Of a DNA stretch of 57,602 bases, positions 1 to 8,683 are shown piece by piece. Origin of the DNA: JAUIET01 sp045105115 (GTDB taxonomy: Bacteria; Pseudomonadota; Gammaproteobacteria; Pseudomonadales; JAUIET01); assembly GCA_045105115.1 (NCBI GenBank), contig JBGCDE010000103.1, positions 1 through 57,602 on the forward strand. Reading direction: 5' to 3'. Under the pieces are notes generated by a model. It searched no databases and was not told the DNA's origin. It worked only from the letters and a program-made list of their open reading frames with translations. The translations under genes were made by a program, and so were the position numbers. Numbering within the stretch: position 1 is the stretch's first letter; every line of letters begins with the position of its first letter.

Positions 1-1
1 C

Positions 2-1540
2 GTTGTGCCCTCTGCCAAGTCAAGTCAAAACCACAGTGCGGTTCTAGATTCCTTTGAGGGCCACGCTGGCGGCGAAAAAGCAGTTCACGTTTTCCAAGCG
101 CGCTCAATAAGCGCTGCGGCAGTGGCCACGCAGTTACAGCCCTTGCTTGGTGAACACGGAACGCTGTCTCATTTGCCTGGTACCAACACTTTGTTGATTG
201 CAGACCGTGTAGATAATATACGAAAGGTGCGTAGTCTGATTGACCGATTGGATCAACGCGGCCAGCTGGACATCGACATTATCACCTTGCGCCACACCGA
301 CGCGGAGCAAACCGAGCGCGCGCTGCAAAACTTGCTAGGTCAACAAGACAAGCAAGAGCTGGCACTGGCAATTGATCAGCGCAGCAATTCATTGCTTGTT
401 AGTGGTTCGGAGCAAATGAGACAACAAGTGCGCGGGCTCCTCAGGCAGCTTGATCAAAGCCAAACGCGCGAAAGCGGTACTGAAGTCGTCTATCTGAATT
501 TCATTAATGCAGAAGAAATGCTGCCCGTGTTAAACAGTCTGCACAGCAATGACGAAACGAGCAACACGCACACCAGTGTGCAAGCCGTAATTTCGTCAAA
601 TGCCTTGGTGCTCACCGCATCAAAGCCGATACTCGAACAGATGAAATCAGTGATCGCAGAAATTGATACAGAACGCCGGCAAGTGCATCTGGAAGCGATT
701 ATCGTTGAAGTTAGCGACCAGCTGCGAGATTCGCTGGGCGTGCAGTGGCAAACCGCGTTCAATGGTCGTGATGTGGAAGCGGCAACCGAGTTCGGTCTTG
801 ATCAAGTCGAGCAGGTTCTGGATGCTAACGGAAACATATTAAGTGAGAATTCAGTATTAGGTCGAGGTTTCACACTCGGCTATTACCGCGACGGCTCACT
901 CAGAGGTTTGCTAAATGCTCTCTCACAAACGGATCAGGCTAACTTACTGTCCACCCCTTCAGTGGTTGCTCTGGATAATGAAGAAGCCGAGATACTTGTC
1001 GGCAGCAATGTACCGGTAATATCTGGGCAACAAACTTCCAGAGCATCGTCCACCAGTGATCCTTTCACGACAATCGAACGCCGCGATATAGGCGTCAGCC
1101 TGCAAGTAACACCACAAATCAATGAACAAGGCTCAATAACCCTGGATATTCTGCAGCAAGTGGAAAGCATCAGTAACAGTTCGGTAGCCACTGACTTGAT
1201 ATTTGATAAGCGCAGCATCAAAACCAAAGTGCTGGTTGATAACGATGAAGTATTAGTTCTGGGTGGATTAACCCGTGAAGACAAACGTGAAGGCGTTGAA
1301 CGCGTTCCGGTACTTGGTTACATTCCAATTCTTGGTCGACTATTCCAGCGCAGCACCGATGACAGCGTACGTAGCAATCTTATGGTCTTTGTACACCCTA
1401 GAATATTGGATAAGCAAGCAGCCAGATCGCTGAGCAGAGAACGCTATGAAGAATTGCGCAAGAAACAAATAGAGACCGAGAACGACACGCTAAGCAAACA
1501 GGCCTCACCACTGCTCGAGAATGTCAGTCTCAATCAGTAA
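2..1540 (+). CDS. Second T2SS secretin (GspD paralogue), 5' end cut off by window
   Basis: Outer-membrane secretin of the GspD family; secretins form the multimeric channel through which T2SS substrates leave the cell. The reading frame is open to the left edge, and a GTG at 5 is inside the protein rather than a true start. By alignment with the complete GspD at 12211, the signal peptide and N0 domain lie outside the window. What is visible is N1 (about residues 25-85), N2 (90-155), N3 (160-235) and the beta-barrel secretin domain (about 290-470), with the typical LDNEEAEILVG and VPVISG segments and the late NLMVFVHP motif. It differs clearly from the second copy, so it is a diverged paralogue and not a recent duplicate. 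Its last 36 nt overlap the 3' end of the convergent gspB. It looks intact; whether it is an alternative or an accessory channel cannot be told from sequence. Confidence 0.9.
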   Translation, partial: VVPSAKSSQNHSAVLDSFEGHAGGEKAVHVFQARSISAAAVATQLQPLLGEHGTLSHLPGTNTLLIADRVDNIRKVRSLIDRLDQRGQLDIDIITLRHTDAEQTERALQNLLGQQDKQELALAIDQRSNSLLVSGSEQMRQQVRGLLRQLDQSQTRESGTEVVYLNFINAEEMLPVLNSLHSNDETSNTHTSVQAVISSNALVLTASKPILEQMKSVIAEIDTERRQVHLEAIIVEVSDQLRDSLGVQWQTAFNGRDVEAATEFGLDQVEQVLDANGNILSENSVLGRGFTLGYYRDGSLRGLLNALSQTDQANLLSTPSVVALDNEEAEILVGSNVPVISGQQTSRASSTSDPFTTIERRDIGVSLQVTPQINEQGSITLDILQQVESISNSSVATDLIFDKRSIKTKVLVDNDEVLVLGGLTREDKREGVERVPVLGYIPILGRLFQRSTDDSVRSNLMVFVHPRILDKQAARSLSRERYEELRKKQIETENDTLSKQASPLLENVSLNQ

Positions 1541-2056
1541 GCTATCCTGGTATCTAAGAATAACGCCGCTACTGGTAATTTCGCTAAGCGACAAATCCTG
1601 ACTTATGCGGTCACCCTCTGCAACACGTTGGCCATTGATGATGATCGTGCGCTTAGCGACGTCATCAGCATAAACGTGAAACGAAAACTCCAAAGAGCGT
1701 ACTGCATTTTGTGCATCAACCGGTGACTGCCAGAGCTGCACTTTAGAGAGCTGCGCAACCTGAGTCAGTTGAGTTTCATTTTCCACACTCACAGTCGGAT
1801 CACTGATAATTACGGGTGTTTTCTCTAGTGGAGCCGCACTAGCGCTTTCTGACGTGTGGTGCGCATTTGAAGACCAGTACCAGCCAGCAAGATTAAGCAG
1901 AACTACGCCGGCCAGGATAGCGGGCAAGCTTGATCCCAAGCGAGAACTTGCAGGCATCGTTGAATGTGATTGAGCGCTCAAACTATGCGCAACAGGCGCC
2001 AGATTCTCACGTCTCTCTTGATCCGCTTTGCGAACTGCATCCAATATATATGACAT
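1505..2056 (-). CDS. gspB: T2SS protein GspB
   Basis: GspB/ExeB-type partner of GspA, 183 residues. The family is a single-pass inner-membrane protein that, with the GspA ATPase, helps assemble or place the GspD secretin through the peptidoglycan. The N-terminus MSYILDAVRKADQERR is the usual family opening. One transmembrane segment lies at about residues 44-62, followed by a variable Ser/Thr-rich linker and a C-terminal periplasmic T2SSB domain (FHVYADD, IINGQRVAEGD). It sits 20 nt downstream of gspA on the same strand and is surely co-transcribed with it. Its tail overlaps the convergent secretin gene by 36 nt. Confidence 0.9.
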   Translation of the reverse strand: MSYILDAVRKADQERRENLAPVAHSLSAQSHSTMPASSRLGSSLPAILAGVVLLNLAGWYWSSNAHHTSESASAAPLEKTPVIISDPTVSVENETQLTQVAQLSKVQLWQSPVDAQNAVRSLEFSFHVYADDVAKRTIIINGQRVAEGDRISQDLSLSEITSSGVILRYQDSLLIETDILEQW

Positions 2057-2076
2057 TTATGTTGCTCTTTTGTCCA

Positions 2077-3705
2077 TCAGCCAGCTTTAACTCTCAAGCT
2101 TTTACTTCTTAATGCTTGCACAAATGCTGGAGGTAAGCCTGGGTCACCAAATTCAAACAGTTGCTTGGCCCGATTTATGCGACGCAGCAACTCAGGATCG
2201 GCTGGTTTCATTGCATCAACTGTCGTGCTTCTCGCAGACGCGAGATAGCTAACTCGAGTAATTCGTCCATCGTCAGTATCGATTGATGGTTGCTCACTTG
2301 ATTCAGCTTCATTAAGCGCTTCACGCAGCCACGCTACGTACTGATCGCTTTCGCCCAATGACACTGTGTTTCGATAGTCCTTCGGCTCCTGCCAAATCCA
2401 TGTGTATTTAACCGGCCAAATGTTTGCAAGTGTTGCCGGAGAGCGTTGCTCTACTCGTCCATCGGGAAACTCTATTGTAAAACGCTCACCAGGTGAGGCG
2501 CGCAAGATCACCCAGCCAGCAAGATCGAGATTCTCATTTTTCTCGATAAGTGCCAACACAGGCGTACCTAGCTTCATGATCTTTGATGCATCACCACGAT
2601 CTTGCTGGCAAAAATATTCCTGCTCCGCAATTGTTAGACAATCTGTATCTGAAGACGATCCACTGCGCACAAAACCTGATGCACGCGCCAGCTTAAGTAA
2701 TAGTGTGTTATGTTGGTTTTTTTCAAGCACGGCATCAACAGCAACTGGCTCAAGCTTGGTTGGTGATGCGGGATCCGATGCAGCAACATTTTTTGTATCA
2801 CTACCGGACAATTGCACGACCAACATGACTACACCAATAAACAGTGCTAACGACGCTGCCGCGATTCCAAATGGGAAACGCCACCGTTTTGTCGGTGCGC
2901 GGCCAACCACTTCCTCAATCGCTCGTTGGCAAATCTCTTCGTTAACCAGATTACCTCCGGTACTGTAGACACCGAGCAGGCATCGGTCACAGATAACGTT
3001 AACCAATCGTGGAATGCCACGGCTAGCCTTGAATATCCTCTTGAGTGCTTCTTCGCTGAACAGCAAGCCATGAAATCCGGCGGTCTTCAGTCGATGCAAA
3101 ACATAGTCACGGGTTTCATTTTCAGTCAGGGCGTTTAAATGAAACCTTGCAGTAATTCGTTGCGCTAGCTGTCTCAGTTCTGTTCTAGCCAGCAGCTCAT
3201 TGAGCTCAGGTTGTCCTAACAGAATAAGTTGTAGTAACTTTTTTTCATCGGTTTCAAGATTGGTCAACAAGCGCAGTTGCTCAAGCACATCTGCGCTTAG
3301 ATTTTGAGCTTCGTCAATGATCAGAACTGCGCTCTTGCCTTGCGAATGTAATGAAAGCAGGTGTTCGTTAATTAAGTCAACGAGGTAGTTACTACCCTGG
3401 TCCTCCCAGAAATAGTAGATACCAAACTCATCACACACTGATTTAAGAAGCTCAGTTTCAGATTGCTTGGGGTTAACAACGTATGCCAGTTCGCAGTGGT
3501 CAGGAATTTGATGCAGAAACGCACGACAAATAGTGGTTTTCCCGGTGCCCACTTCTCCACTGAGTAGCACGAAGCCGCCCTGCTCGCCAACGCCATAAAT
3601 TAAGTGCGCAAGCGCTTCCTTGTGTTGCTCACTCAGATAGAGGTAACCCGGATCTGGGGCGATCGAGAATGGCAGTGATTTAAAGCCGAAATACTCTTTG
3701 TACAT
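2077..3705 (-). CDS. gspA: T2SS assembly ATPase GspA (ExeA-like)
   Basis: 542 residues, the normal length for ExeA. It has an N-terminal cytoplasmic AAA+ domain starting MYKEYFGFKSLPFSIAPDP, a Walker A GEVGTGKTT near residue 53 and a Walker B LIIDEAQN near residue 130. A transmembrane helix follows at about 273-297, and then a periplasmic region whose end resembles a peptidoglycan-binding domain. GspA with GspB is known to drive secretin insertion across peptidoglycan in Aeromonas and Vibrio. The gene is the first of a gspA-gspB pair lying 39 nt after gspM, so it may be read as the end of the gspE-M operon or from its own promoter. Confidence 0.92.
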   Translation of the reverse strand: MYKEYFGFKSLPFSIAPDPGYLYLSEQHKEALAHLIYGVGEQGGFVLLSGEVGTGKTTICRAFLHQIPDHCELAYVVNPKQSETELLKSVCDEFGIYYFWEDQGSNYLVDLINEHLLSLHSQGKSAVLIIDEAQNLSADVLEQLRLLTNLETDEKKLLQLILLGQPELNELLARTELRQLAQRITARFHLNALTENETRDYVLHRLKTAGFHGLLFSEEALKRIFKASRGIPRLVNVICDRCLLGVYSTGGNLVNEEICQRAIEEVVGRAPTKRWRFPFGIAAASLALFIGVVMLVVQLSGSDTKNVAASDPASPTKLEPVAVDAVLEKNQHNTLLLKLARASGFVRSGSSSDTDCLTIAEQEYFCQQDRGDASKIMKLGTPVLALIEKNENLDLAGWVILRASPGERFTIEFPDGRVEQRSPATLANIWPVKYTWIWQEPKDYRNTVSLGESDQYVAWLREALNEAESSEQPSIDTDDGRITRVSYLASARSTTVDAMKPADPELLRRINRAKQLFEFGDPGLPPAFVQALRSKSLRVKAG

Positions 3706-3744
3706 TAGAACGTAACGTTCCCTGGGATAGTTATTAAGCCGTGA

Positions 3745-4287
3745 TTATTCTTGAAGCGTAAGACTTGCGCTCAAAACACCATCAGACTGTTGGTCTAACT
3801 GAATTTCCCTAACCGTTATATTATGATTTGAATGCAAACCGGCGATCCATTGAATGAGATTCTCAAAACTAACGCCCTCCAACCAAACTCGCATAGACGT
3901 TTCGTCTACTGGTTCGAAGCGCTTGAACCCTATACCCCAAAATTTCGCCAGTTCTGATGCGGTGCCCAAAAGCGTTTGCCCCTCTTTGCGTTGAACAGAA
4001 GATTGCGCTCCCGAATTAAATAATGCGGAATTTGCTTCCATCCAGCTTAAGGTAGTCTGTTGCCTTTCGGCGGCATCTCGGGCCCCTTCGGCGTAATCAT
4101 GTGCCGGCTTTAGCAAAACGGCATAGGTCAATACCAGCACTGTGAATACGGCAAGCACCTTAAGTGCCCATTGATCACGATCTCGTAAGCCACGGTAGCG
4201 TGCAACAAGATGCTGGGCCATCGGCAATGTCTGCACTGAATTCCAACTCAACGCCAGGCGATCAAACATTAGGTTCAGGGCGTTCAT
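3745..4287 (-). CDS. gspM: T2SS inner-membrane protein GspM
   Basis: 180 residues with a short cytoplasmic N-terminus, one transmembrane helix (ALKVLAVFTVLVLTYAVLL, about residues 41-59), a coiled-coil stretch and a small periplasmic ferredoxin-like domain. This is the GspM/XcpZ architecture. GspM partners GspL in the inner-membrane platform. The start overlaps the end of gspL by 4 nt, showing translational coupling. Sequence similarity in this family is low, so the call rests on topology, length and position after gspL. Confidence 0.85.
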   Translation of the reverse strand: MNALNLMFDRLALSWNSVQTLPMAQHLVARYRGLRDRDQWALKVLAVFTVLVLTYAVLLKPAHDYAEGARDAAERQQTTLSWMEANSALFNSGAQSSVQRKEGQTLLGTASELAKFWGIGFKRFEPVDETSMRVWLEGVSFENLIQWIAGLHSNHNITVREIQLDQQSDGVLSASLTLQE

Positions 4288-5567
4288 AGTCTTGCTACCA
4301 TTACACGTCCACGAACGCCGTCACTTTGTTCCACCGCAGATAACAGGTCCACATCCAAGGCTAATTGCTTGAGCTTTCGTGTGTACAGTTCAAGGTCGTC
4401 AAGCTTATTCGCACTGATGTCCAGCACCATGCCATCGCCATAGGCATCGTAGCGAATTGATTGTATTGGCAGAACCTGACCGTCCATGGCGGACGTAACA
4501 ACTTCCATCAGGTACAGAAACTCAGCACTAAAGCCACTGCCTTGCTGGCGATTTAGATGACTTTGGAACTGCCGTTTAGGGTCAACTACTCTCTTCTCTT
4601 TTGGAAATATTTCCCGGTACTTCTGTTCACTGGCAATCGTTAGCTGATCCGCTTTCGTATTAAACCACCAGCCCGTTGCGGTTAGCATGACAATCTCTGC
4701 GGCCAGGAAAATCGATGCGGTTGCGGCAAGCCAACGCCATGGAAACCTAGGCTTGTCGTCTTCACGCGCTCTATAGCCACCTTGCAATAAATTGAGAATA
4801 CGTTTGCGATTACGAACAATCGTTATTGCCTTAAGCGCAAAAGGCGATTCGGTAAATAGTTGCTCATTGAGTTTGTAATCTAGCGAATCAGACTGGAAAT
4901 GCTCTAAAAGTTGATTCGCTTCAACATCGCCTTGTTGTGCCATCAGATTCAGCAGAGGCCTGCCATTAGCATTTATGTCATCTAAATCATGCTTTTCACT
5001 ATTCGCTGCTTGCTGGAAATGAAGCTTTAAATAGGTACCCAGTAATTCTGGTTCTACGGATGCACCTTGATATTCAGCAAATTGAATTAGCACGCGATCT
5101 GCCTCAAACAAGACACGAATACCTTGCTCCGAATCGGGTAAACCCAGGTATTCCGGGACAATCATGTATGGCTCAAGGTTATAGGTATACAGCAGATCAA
5201 GACAATCAATCAGTTCAGCATGGCTGACAATAGCCACTGCATTCTCACCCGCACCTGTACCGGGTTGCATAGCCACATGCACCTCTTCGAGGTCTTCGGC
5301 CAGATTCTCTTCTACAAGATGAGGCACCACGGTTTTCAAATGCGCAACGTGCTGGTCCGCAACACGCACCTTGCTCATTCTGACTCTATCCCCGGTCAGC
5401 AATACAATTGTGCGATATTCCTGGCCCGCAGAATGATACTCAGCAAGATCGGCAATGCAGTGCTGGCCCGAACCAATTACGCCACCTTGATTATCCAATA
5501 GCAGCCAGTCGTTGACAGCGGACTCTGGTTCCGAATCAGCGTGGAGTTGTAGGCAAAGGTAATTCAT
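4284..5567 (-). CDS. gspL: T2SS inner-membrane protein GspL
   Basis: 427 residues. A cytoplasmic actin-like domain (about 1-240) is followed by a single transmembrane helix (about 277-300, WLAATASIFLAAEIVMLTATG) and a periplasmic C-terminal domain, the standard GspL/XcpY layout. GspL recruits the GspE ATPase to the membrane and binds GspM. It begins 3 nt after gspK ends and overlaps gspM by 4 nt. Confidence 0.9.
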   Translation of the reverse strand: MNYLCLQLHADSEPESAVNDWLLLDNQGGVIGSGQHCIADLAEYHSAGQEYRTIVLLTGDRVRMSKVRVADQHVAHLKTVVPHLVEENLAEDLEEVHVAMQPGTGAGENAVAIVSHAELIDCLDLLYTYNLEPYMIVPEYLGLPDSEQGIRVLFEADRVLIQFAEYQGASVEPELLGTYLKLHFQQAANSEKHDLDDINANGRPLLNLMAQQGDVEANQLLEHFQSDSLDYKLNEQLFTESPFALKAITIVRNRKRILNLLQGGYRAREDDKPRFPWRWLAATASIFLAAEIVMLTATGWWFNTKADQLTIASEQKYREIFPKEKRVVDPKRQFQSHLNRQQGSGFSAEFLYLMEVVTSAMDGQVLPIQSIRYDAYGDGMVLDISANKLDDLELYTRKLKQLALDVDLLSAVEQSDGVRGRVMVARL

Positions 5568-5570
5568 AGA

Positions 5571-6476
5571 TTATGACTGGTTCTGTTCGAGAAGCTCGCG
5601 TACGAACTGTTTGCCTTCTGCGCGATCGAGAATTCGAATTTCTCCATCAACATTTCGGTGCAAACGTGTACGCAAATAATGGTGCGCGCTACCAAATTGA
5701 GCGTGCGCCTGTATTTCAAAATACTCACTCTTCACATCAAGCTTAGTCGAAGACGCGCCATTGTTCGAAACTGGAAGTTGATCTATCGAAGAGAAAGCAC
5801 TAACTGTACGCATTTCAATCAATTTTCGAATCTGTTGTGCAGATTCCTCTGGCAGCAAGGCACGCAACACATGCTCATTGGCTGTATTCAAATTAGTCGC
5901 AAGCTGCTGGTCTGGCAAAGCGACAATTAACGAACGCAGTTGATTCAGCGTGTGCTGGTTCAAATCCAGTAAGCCAGCAAGTTCACTAATATCATGAAAT
6001 CCATTGGTGCTTACATGACTTAGCATTATCTCTAGCTGCGATGCGGGTAAGTTTTGCTGTGACCAAATTTCGCGCAACGCGCGTTCAGTATTGATCGCGG
6101 CTTCACCTTGTAGCGCATTGAGATTGATACGTGATCGTAAATCAATAATTGTAATGTTGAGAGTGCCATCATCCAACTCGAAGTCATGAAATCTCTCAGC
6201 CCAGTTATCTTGAAAACTATCACTGTTGGCTTGCAAGCGTTTTTGACTATCAAGCAGATCTTCATTCAATATCTGCCGACCGAGTGTTTCTCCAGCGCGC
6301 GAATACCAGAAAGCTTGCGTATGCTGCTCAGCATGGCGAGCGGTAATGAGTGCCGTTGATGTTTGCCTCATCAGCTGCGCGGACAATACGCTTGCAATCG
6401 TAACCACTAGCATCACACTCAATAAGGCAACGCCTTTCTCGGATCCACGTCTTGTCATCTTTCCCCTAGGCATCAT
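5571..6476 (-). CDS. gspK: T2SS minor pseudopilin GspK
   Basis: 301 residues, the largest pseudopilin. The leader MMPRGKMTRRGSEKG precedes VALLSVMLVVTIASVLSAQL; the prepilin peptidase site is G|VALL. As in other GspK proteins, the glutamate at position 5 of the mature protein is missing, which fits its role at the pseudopilus tip. The large inserted helical domain (about 100-230) contains the family's SRINLNAL and LLDLN helices. Two adjacent ATG codons serve as start. It is immediately downstream of gspJ. Confidence 0.92.
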   Translation of the reverse strand: MMPRGKMTRRGSEKGVALLSVMLVVTIASVLSAQLMRQTSTALITARHAEQHTQAFWYSRAGETLGRQILNEDLLDSQKRLQANSDSFQDNWAERFHDFELDDGTLNITIIDLRSRINLNALQGEAAINTERALREIWSQQNLPASQLEIMLSHVSTNGFHDISELAGLLDLNQHTLNQLRSLIVALPDQQLATNLNTANEHVLRALLPEESAQQIRKLIEMRTVSAFSSIDQLPVSNNGASSTKLDVKSEYFEIQAHAQFGSAHHYLRTRLHRNVDGEIRILDRAEGKQFVRELLEQNQS

Positions 6477-6477
6477 C

Positions 6478-7191
6478 TCAGGCTCTTATGGCGACCAGTA
6501 TTGGACCGCTTGAGATTGAAGTTCGAATATCTAATTCAACGGCTTGAGGTATTGCGTTTGCATCAGGTTCTACCTTCTGTTCTTCCACATCATTAGTCGA
6601 CCTTTTTGTCTCGCTTGAAACAGGCCACTGACTGTGCCAAGTGTTACTTTTGTCCATAAACCGCAGAGTCGCAATTTCCACGTTTTGTAAAAGTAATTGC
6701 TCTCTTGCGACGGCTTGCTGCTCGCCGTCCATTGCGCTGATCTGGCGAATCAGATCGAATCCAGATCTTTTATCATCGCCTTGCGAATTTGATGCGTTTA
6801 CTTCACGTAAAAGATAACGAATGCGAACTGCGTTAGAACGAGGCGCACCAGCACTTGGGCCGTAGGCTCCTCGACTGAACTCAAGCATAAAATTACGGTG
6901 CGTAAGAAAAGCAACTTGCTCTGGTTTACCCTGTGTAAATGACGGCATCGGTCTATCGATAGCATTCCTCAAATCACTGGTTATGACAGCCGCAGCTCTT
7001 TCGTATTCTTTACTTCGCTCTGTAGCAATATGACCCGCGTCGGTTATCTTTGCCGTTGTATTGAGGAGGCGAAACCCGCCCAATGCGATAAAACTGAATA
7101 TAGAAATGGCGACCAGAACTTCCAATAAGGTAAAGCCTTTGGCGCTAACGAGATACCCGTCTGAATTGGATAGCGAATAGGTATTACGCAT
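6478..7191 (-). CDS. gspJ: T2SS minor pseudopilin GspJ
   Basis: 237 residues. The prepilin motif G|FTLLEVLVAISIFSFIALGG is at about residues 19-38, followed by the larger beta-rich GspJ domain. GspI-GspJ-GspK form the tip complex of the pseudopilus. The ATG at 7191 overlaps the last base of gspI. The spacing to gspK is 1 nt. Confidence 0.92.
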   Translation of the reverse strand: MRNTYSLSNSDGYLVSAKGFTLLEVLVAISIFSFIALGGFRLLNTTAKITDAGHIATERSKEYERAAAVITSDLRNAIDRPMPSFTQGKPEQVAFLTHRNFMLEFSRGAYGPSAGAPRSNAVRIRYLLREVNASNSQGDDKRSGFDLIRQISAMDGEQQAVAREQLLLQNVEIATLRFMDKSNTWHSQWPVSSETKRSTNDVEEQKVEPDANAIPQAVELDIRTSISSGPILVAIRA

Positions 7192-7625
7192 TAGCTAGCT
7201 CCAAGATAAGCCGTAATCGTCGCCACTGCGTTCCCTTTTCCCATACCAGCGTTCTGCTGCAGCGCTGACTTGGCTTGGTACACCCACACCTTCATCAAAC
7301 GCATATCTGCTCTTCTGGTATTTTCGATCTGCACCTCAACGTTCCAGTAACGCTCAGAATACTTTACCAACTTCGTCTTTCGTCCGGCTGAGGCTAGGCT
7401 GCTCATTAACTGATACTGTTCAACAGTATTATTGAGTAACTGGCCGGCCATACGCTTTGTCTCAAGTGTGTTCTGGGTACGTAAGCTAGAGCTTGTTTGT
7501 CCAGCAATCGCAGAGCTCAGAAGTGCAAAGATCGCCAACGCGATCAAAACTTCCAGTAGCGTAAAGCCTGTCGACTTGTTCTTGGAAACTTGCCGCAACG
7601 GTGTAGAGCTGAAGGAGCTAAGCAC
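7191..7625 (-). CDS. gspI: T2SS minor pseudopilin GspI
   Basis: 144 residues, usual for GspI. The prepilin motif TG|FTLLEVLIALAIFALLSSAI has the conserved Glu at position 5, and a short C-terminal domain follows with NTRRADMRLMKVWVY. The start codon is GTG. It lies 3 nt after gspH within the operon. Confidence 0.92.
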   Translation of the reverse strand: MLSSFSSTPLRQVSKNKSTGFTLLEVLIALAIFALLSSAIAGQTSSSLRTQNTLETKRMAGQLLNNTVEQYQLMSSLASAGRKTKLVKYSERYWNVEVQIENTRRADMRLMKVWVYQAKSALQQNAGMGKGNAVATITAYLGAS

Positions 7626-7628
7626 GTT

Positions 7629-8156
7629 TTAGTCCCCCACCAAATGTATATTTAGGCCGTCTGACTGAAGCTGATATCGCAGCGCCCTGTCCTGCATGGC
7701 CGATATTTCTATCGTAAAGCTGCTTAGCTCTCCATTGGCATACACGATCACATCTGGTTTAACGACACCTTGCCCGCGTGTATTTCGTCGACTTATATCA
7801 GCCACTTCGATAAGCCTGGCTTGTGAATCAGCTGACCAAGCGTAATGTGGATGAATACTTCCAATATTTTCCCACGCTATCGGAAGCCAGCCATTTCGGC
7901 GTGAGTGCCTGGAGTCGAATTGCATAAGTTGCCAATCACCTGAGCCTAATATAATTCCGTAATGCTCACTGTTACGAACCGCAGCAGCGCTGGTTTGTTC
8001 AAGCAACGATTGGAAAGCTCTTACTTCAGACTCAAGTGACCTGGCCTGATTGTGAGGCGCTGTAAGCATCAACATTCCCGACAGCACGCCAAGAATGGTC
8101 ATAACCAGCAGGATTTCAATCAAGGTAAAACCGCTGGAGCGTGAAGGCAAAGTCAT
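7629..8156 (-). CDS. gspH: T2SS minor pseudopilin GspH
   Basis: Pseudopilin with the motif SG|FTLIEILLVMTILGVLSGML. I prefer the ATG at 8156, which gives a leader of about nine residues (MTLPSRSSG) typical of this class. A TTG at 8210 would extend the protein by 18 residues into the end of gspG (193 residues instead of 175). The downstream domain has the GspH feature of a long variable beta-rich body. Neither start has a clear ribosome-binding site. Confidence 0.88.
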   Translation of the reverse strand: MTLPSRSSGFTLIEILLVMTILGVLSGMLMLTAPHNQARSLESEVRAFQSLLEQTSAAAVRNSEHYGIILGSGDWQLMQFDSRHSRRNGWLPIAWENIGSIHPHYAWSADSQARLIEVADISRRNTRGQGVVKPDVIVYANGELSSFTIEISAMQDRALRYQLQSDGLNIHLVGD

Positions 8157-8194
8157 GGTGTCAAAGTGGCGCGTATCTAGATCCGGAAGGCGAA

Positions 8195-8671
8195 CTATTC
8201 TTCTTCCCAATTGCCGATATCTGCGTTGTTATTTTCACCGCCCTGCTTGCCATCAGCTCCCAAGGAATACACGTCATAAGCTGAGTCCGCGCCGGGACTT
8301 AGATACTGGTAATCATTACCCCAAGGATCTTTAGGCAAGGATTTTCCACTGACGTACCCTTGAGGGTTCCAACTCTTCGCAGCAGGCGTACTGCTTGGCT
8401 TCTGGACCAATGCCATCAAACCTTGATCCGTAGTTGGATAGGACTGATTGTCTAGCCTGTACAACTCCAAAGACTGTGACAGCATACTAACGTCCGCGGC
8501 GGCAGCCGTAACACGTGCCTCATCAACACGTCCTAGTACATTGGGGGCAACCAGACCTATCAGAACACCCATAATGACGACAACCACCATTATTTCTATC
8601 AGCGTGAAACCTTTCTGTGTTGGTTGGCAAGGGCGTCTCACATTGCGTTTACAGCCATTGTGATGTTTCAT
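8195..8671 (-). CDS. gspG: T2SS major pseudopilin GspG
   Basis: 158 residues. Main subunit of the pseudopilus. The prepilin peptidase site is KG|FTLIEIMVVVVIMGVLIGLV, after a long 21-residue basic leader. The C-terminal domain carries the family's LPKDPWGNDYQYLSPG and YSLGADGKQGGENNNADIGNW calcium-binding loop, which is diagnostic for GspG. The ribosome-binding site AAAGGAAAG lies just before the ATG at 8671. No prepilin peptidase gene (gspO/pilD) is present in the window, so it must be encoded elsewhere. Confidence 0.96.
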   Translation of the reverse strand: MKHHNGCKRNVRRPCQPTQKGFTLIEIMVVVVIMGVLIGLVAPNVLGRVDEARVTAAAADVSMLSQSLELYRLDNQSYPTTDQGLMALVQKPSSTPAAKSWNPQGYVSGKSLPKDPWGNDYQYLSPGADSAYDVYSLGADGKQGGENNNADIGNWEEE

Positions 8672-8683
8672 TCGATCTTTCCT

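Noticed and set aside
2402..2968. 188-residue open frame antisense to gspA
   Set aside because: Opposite-strand shadow of a well-supported ATPase gene with low-complexity Ser/Thr content.
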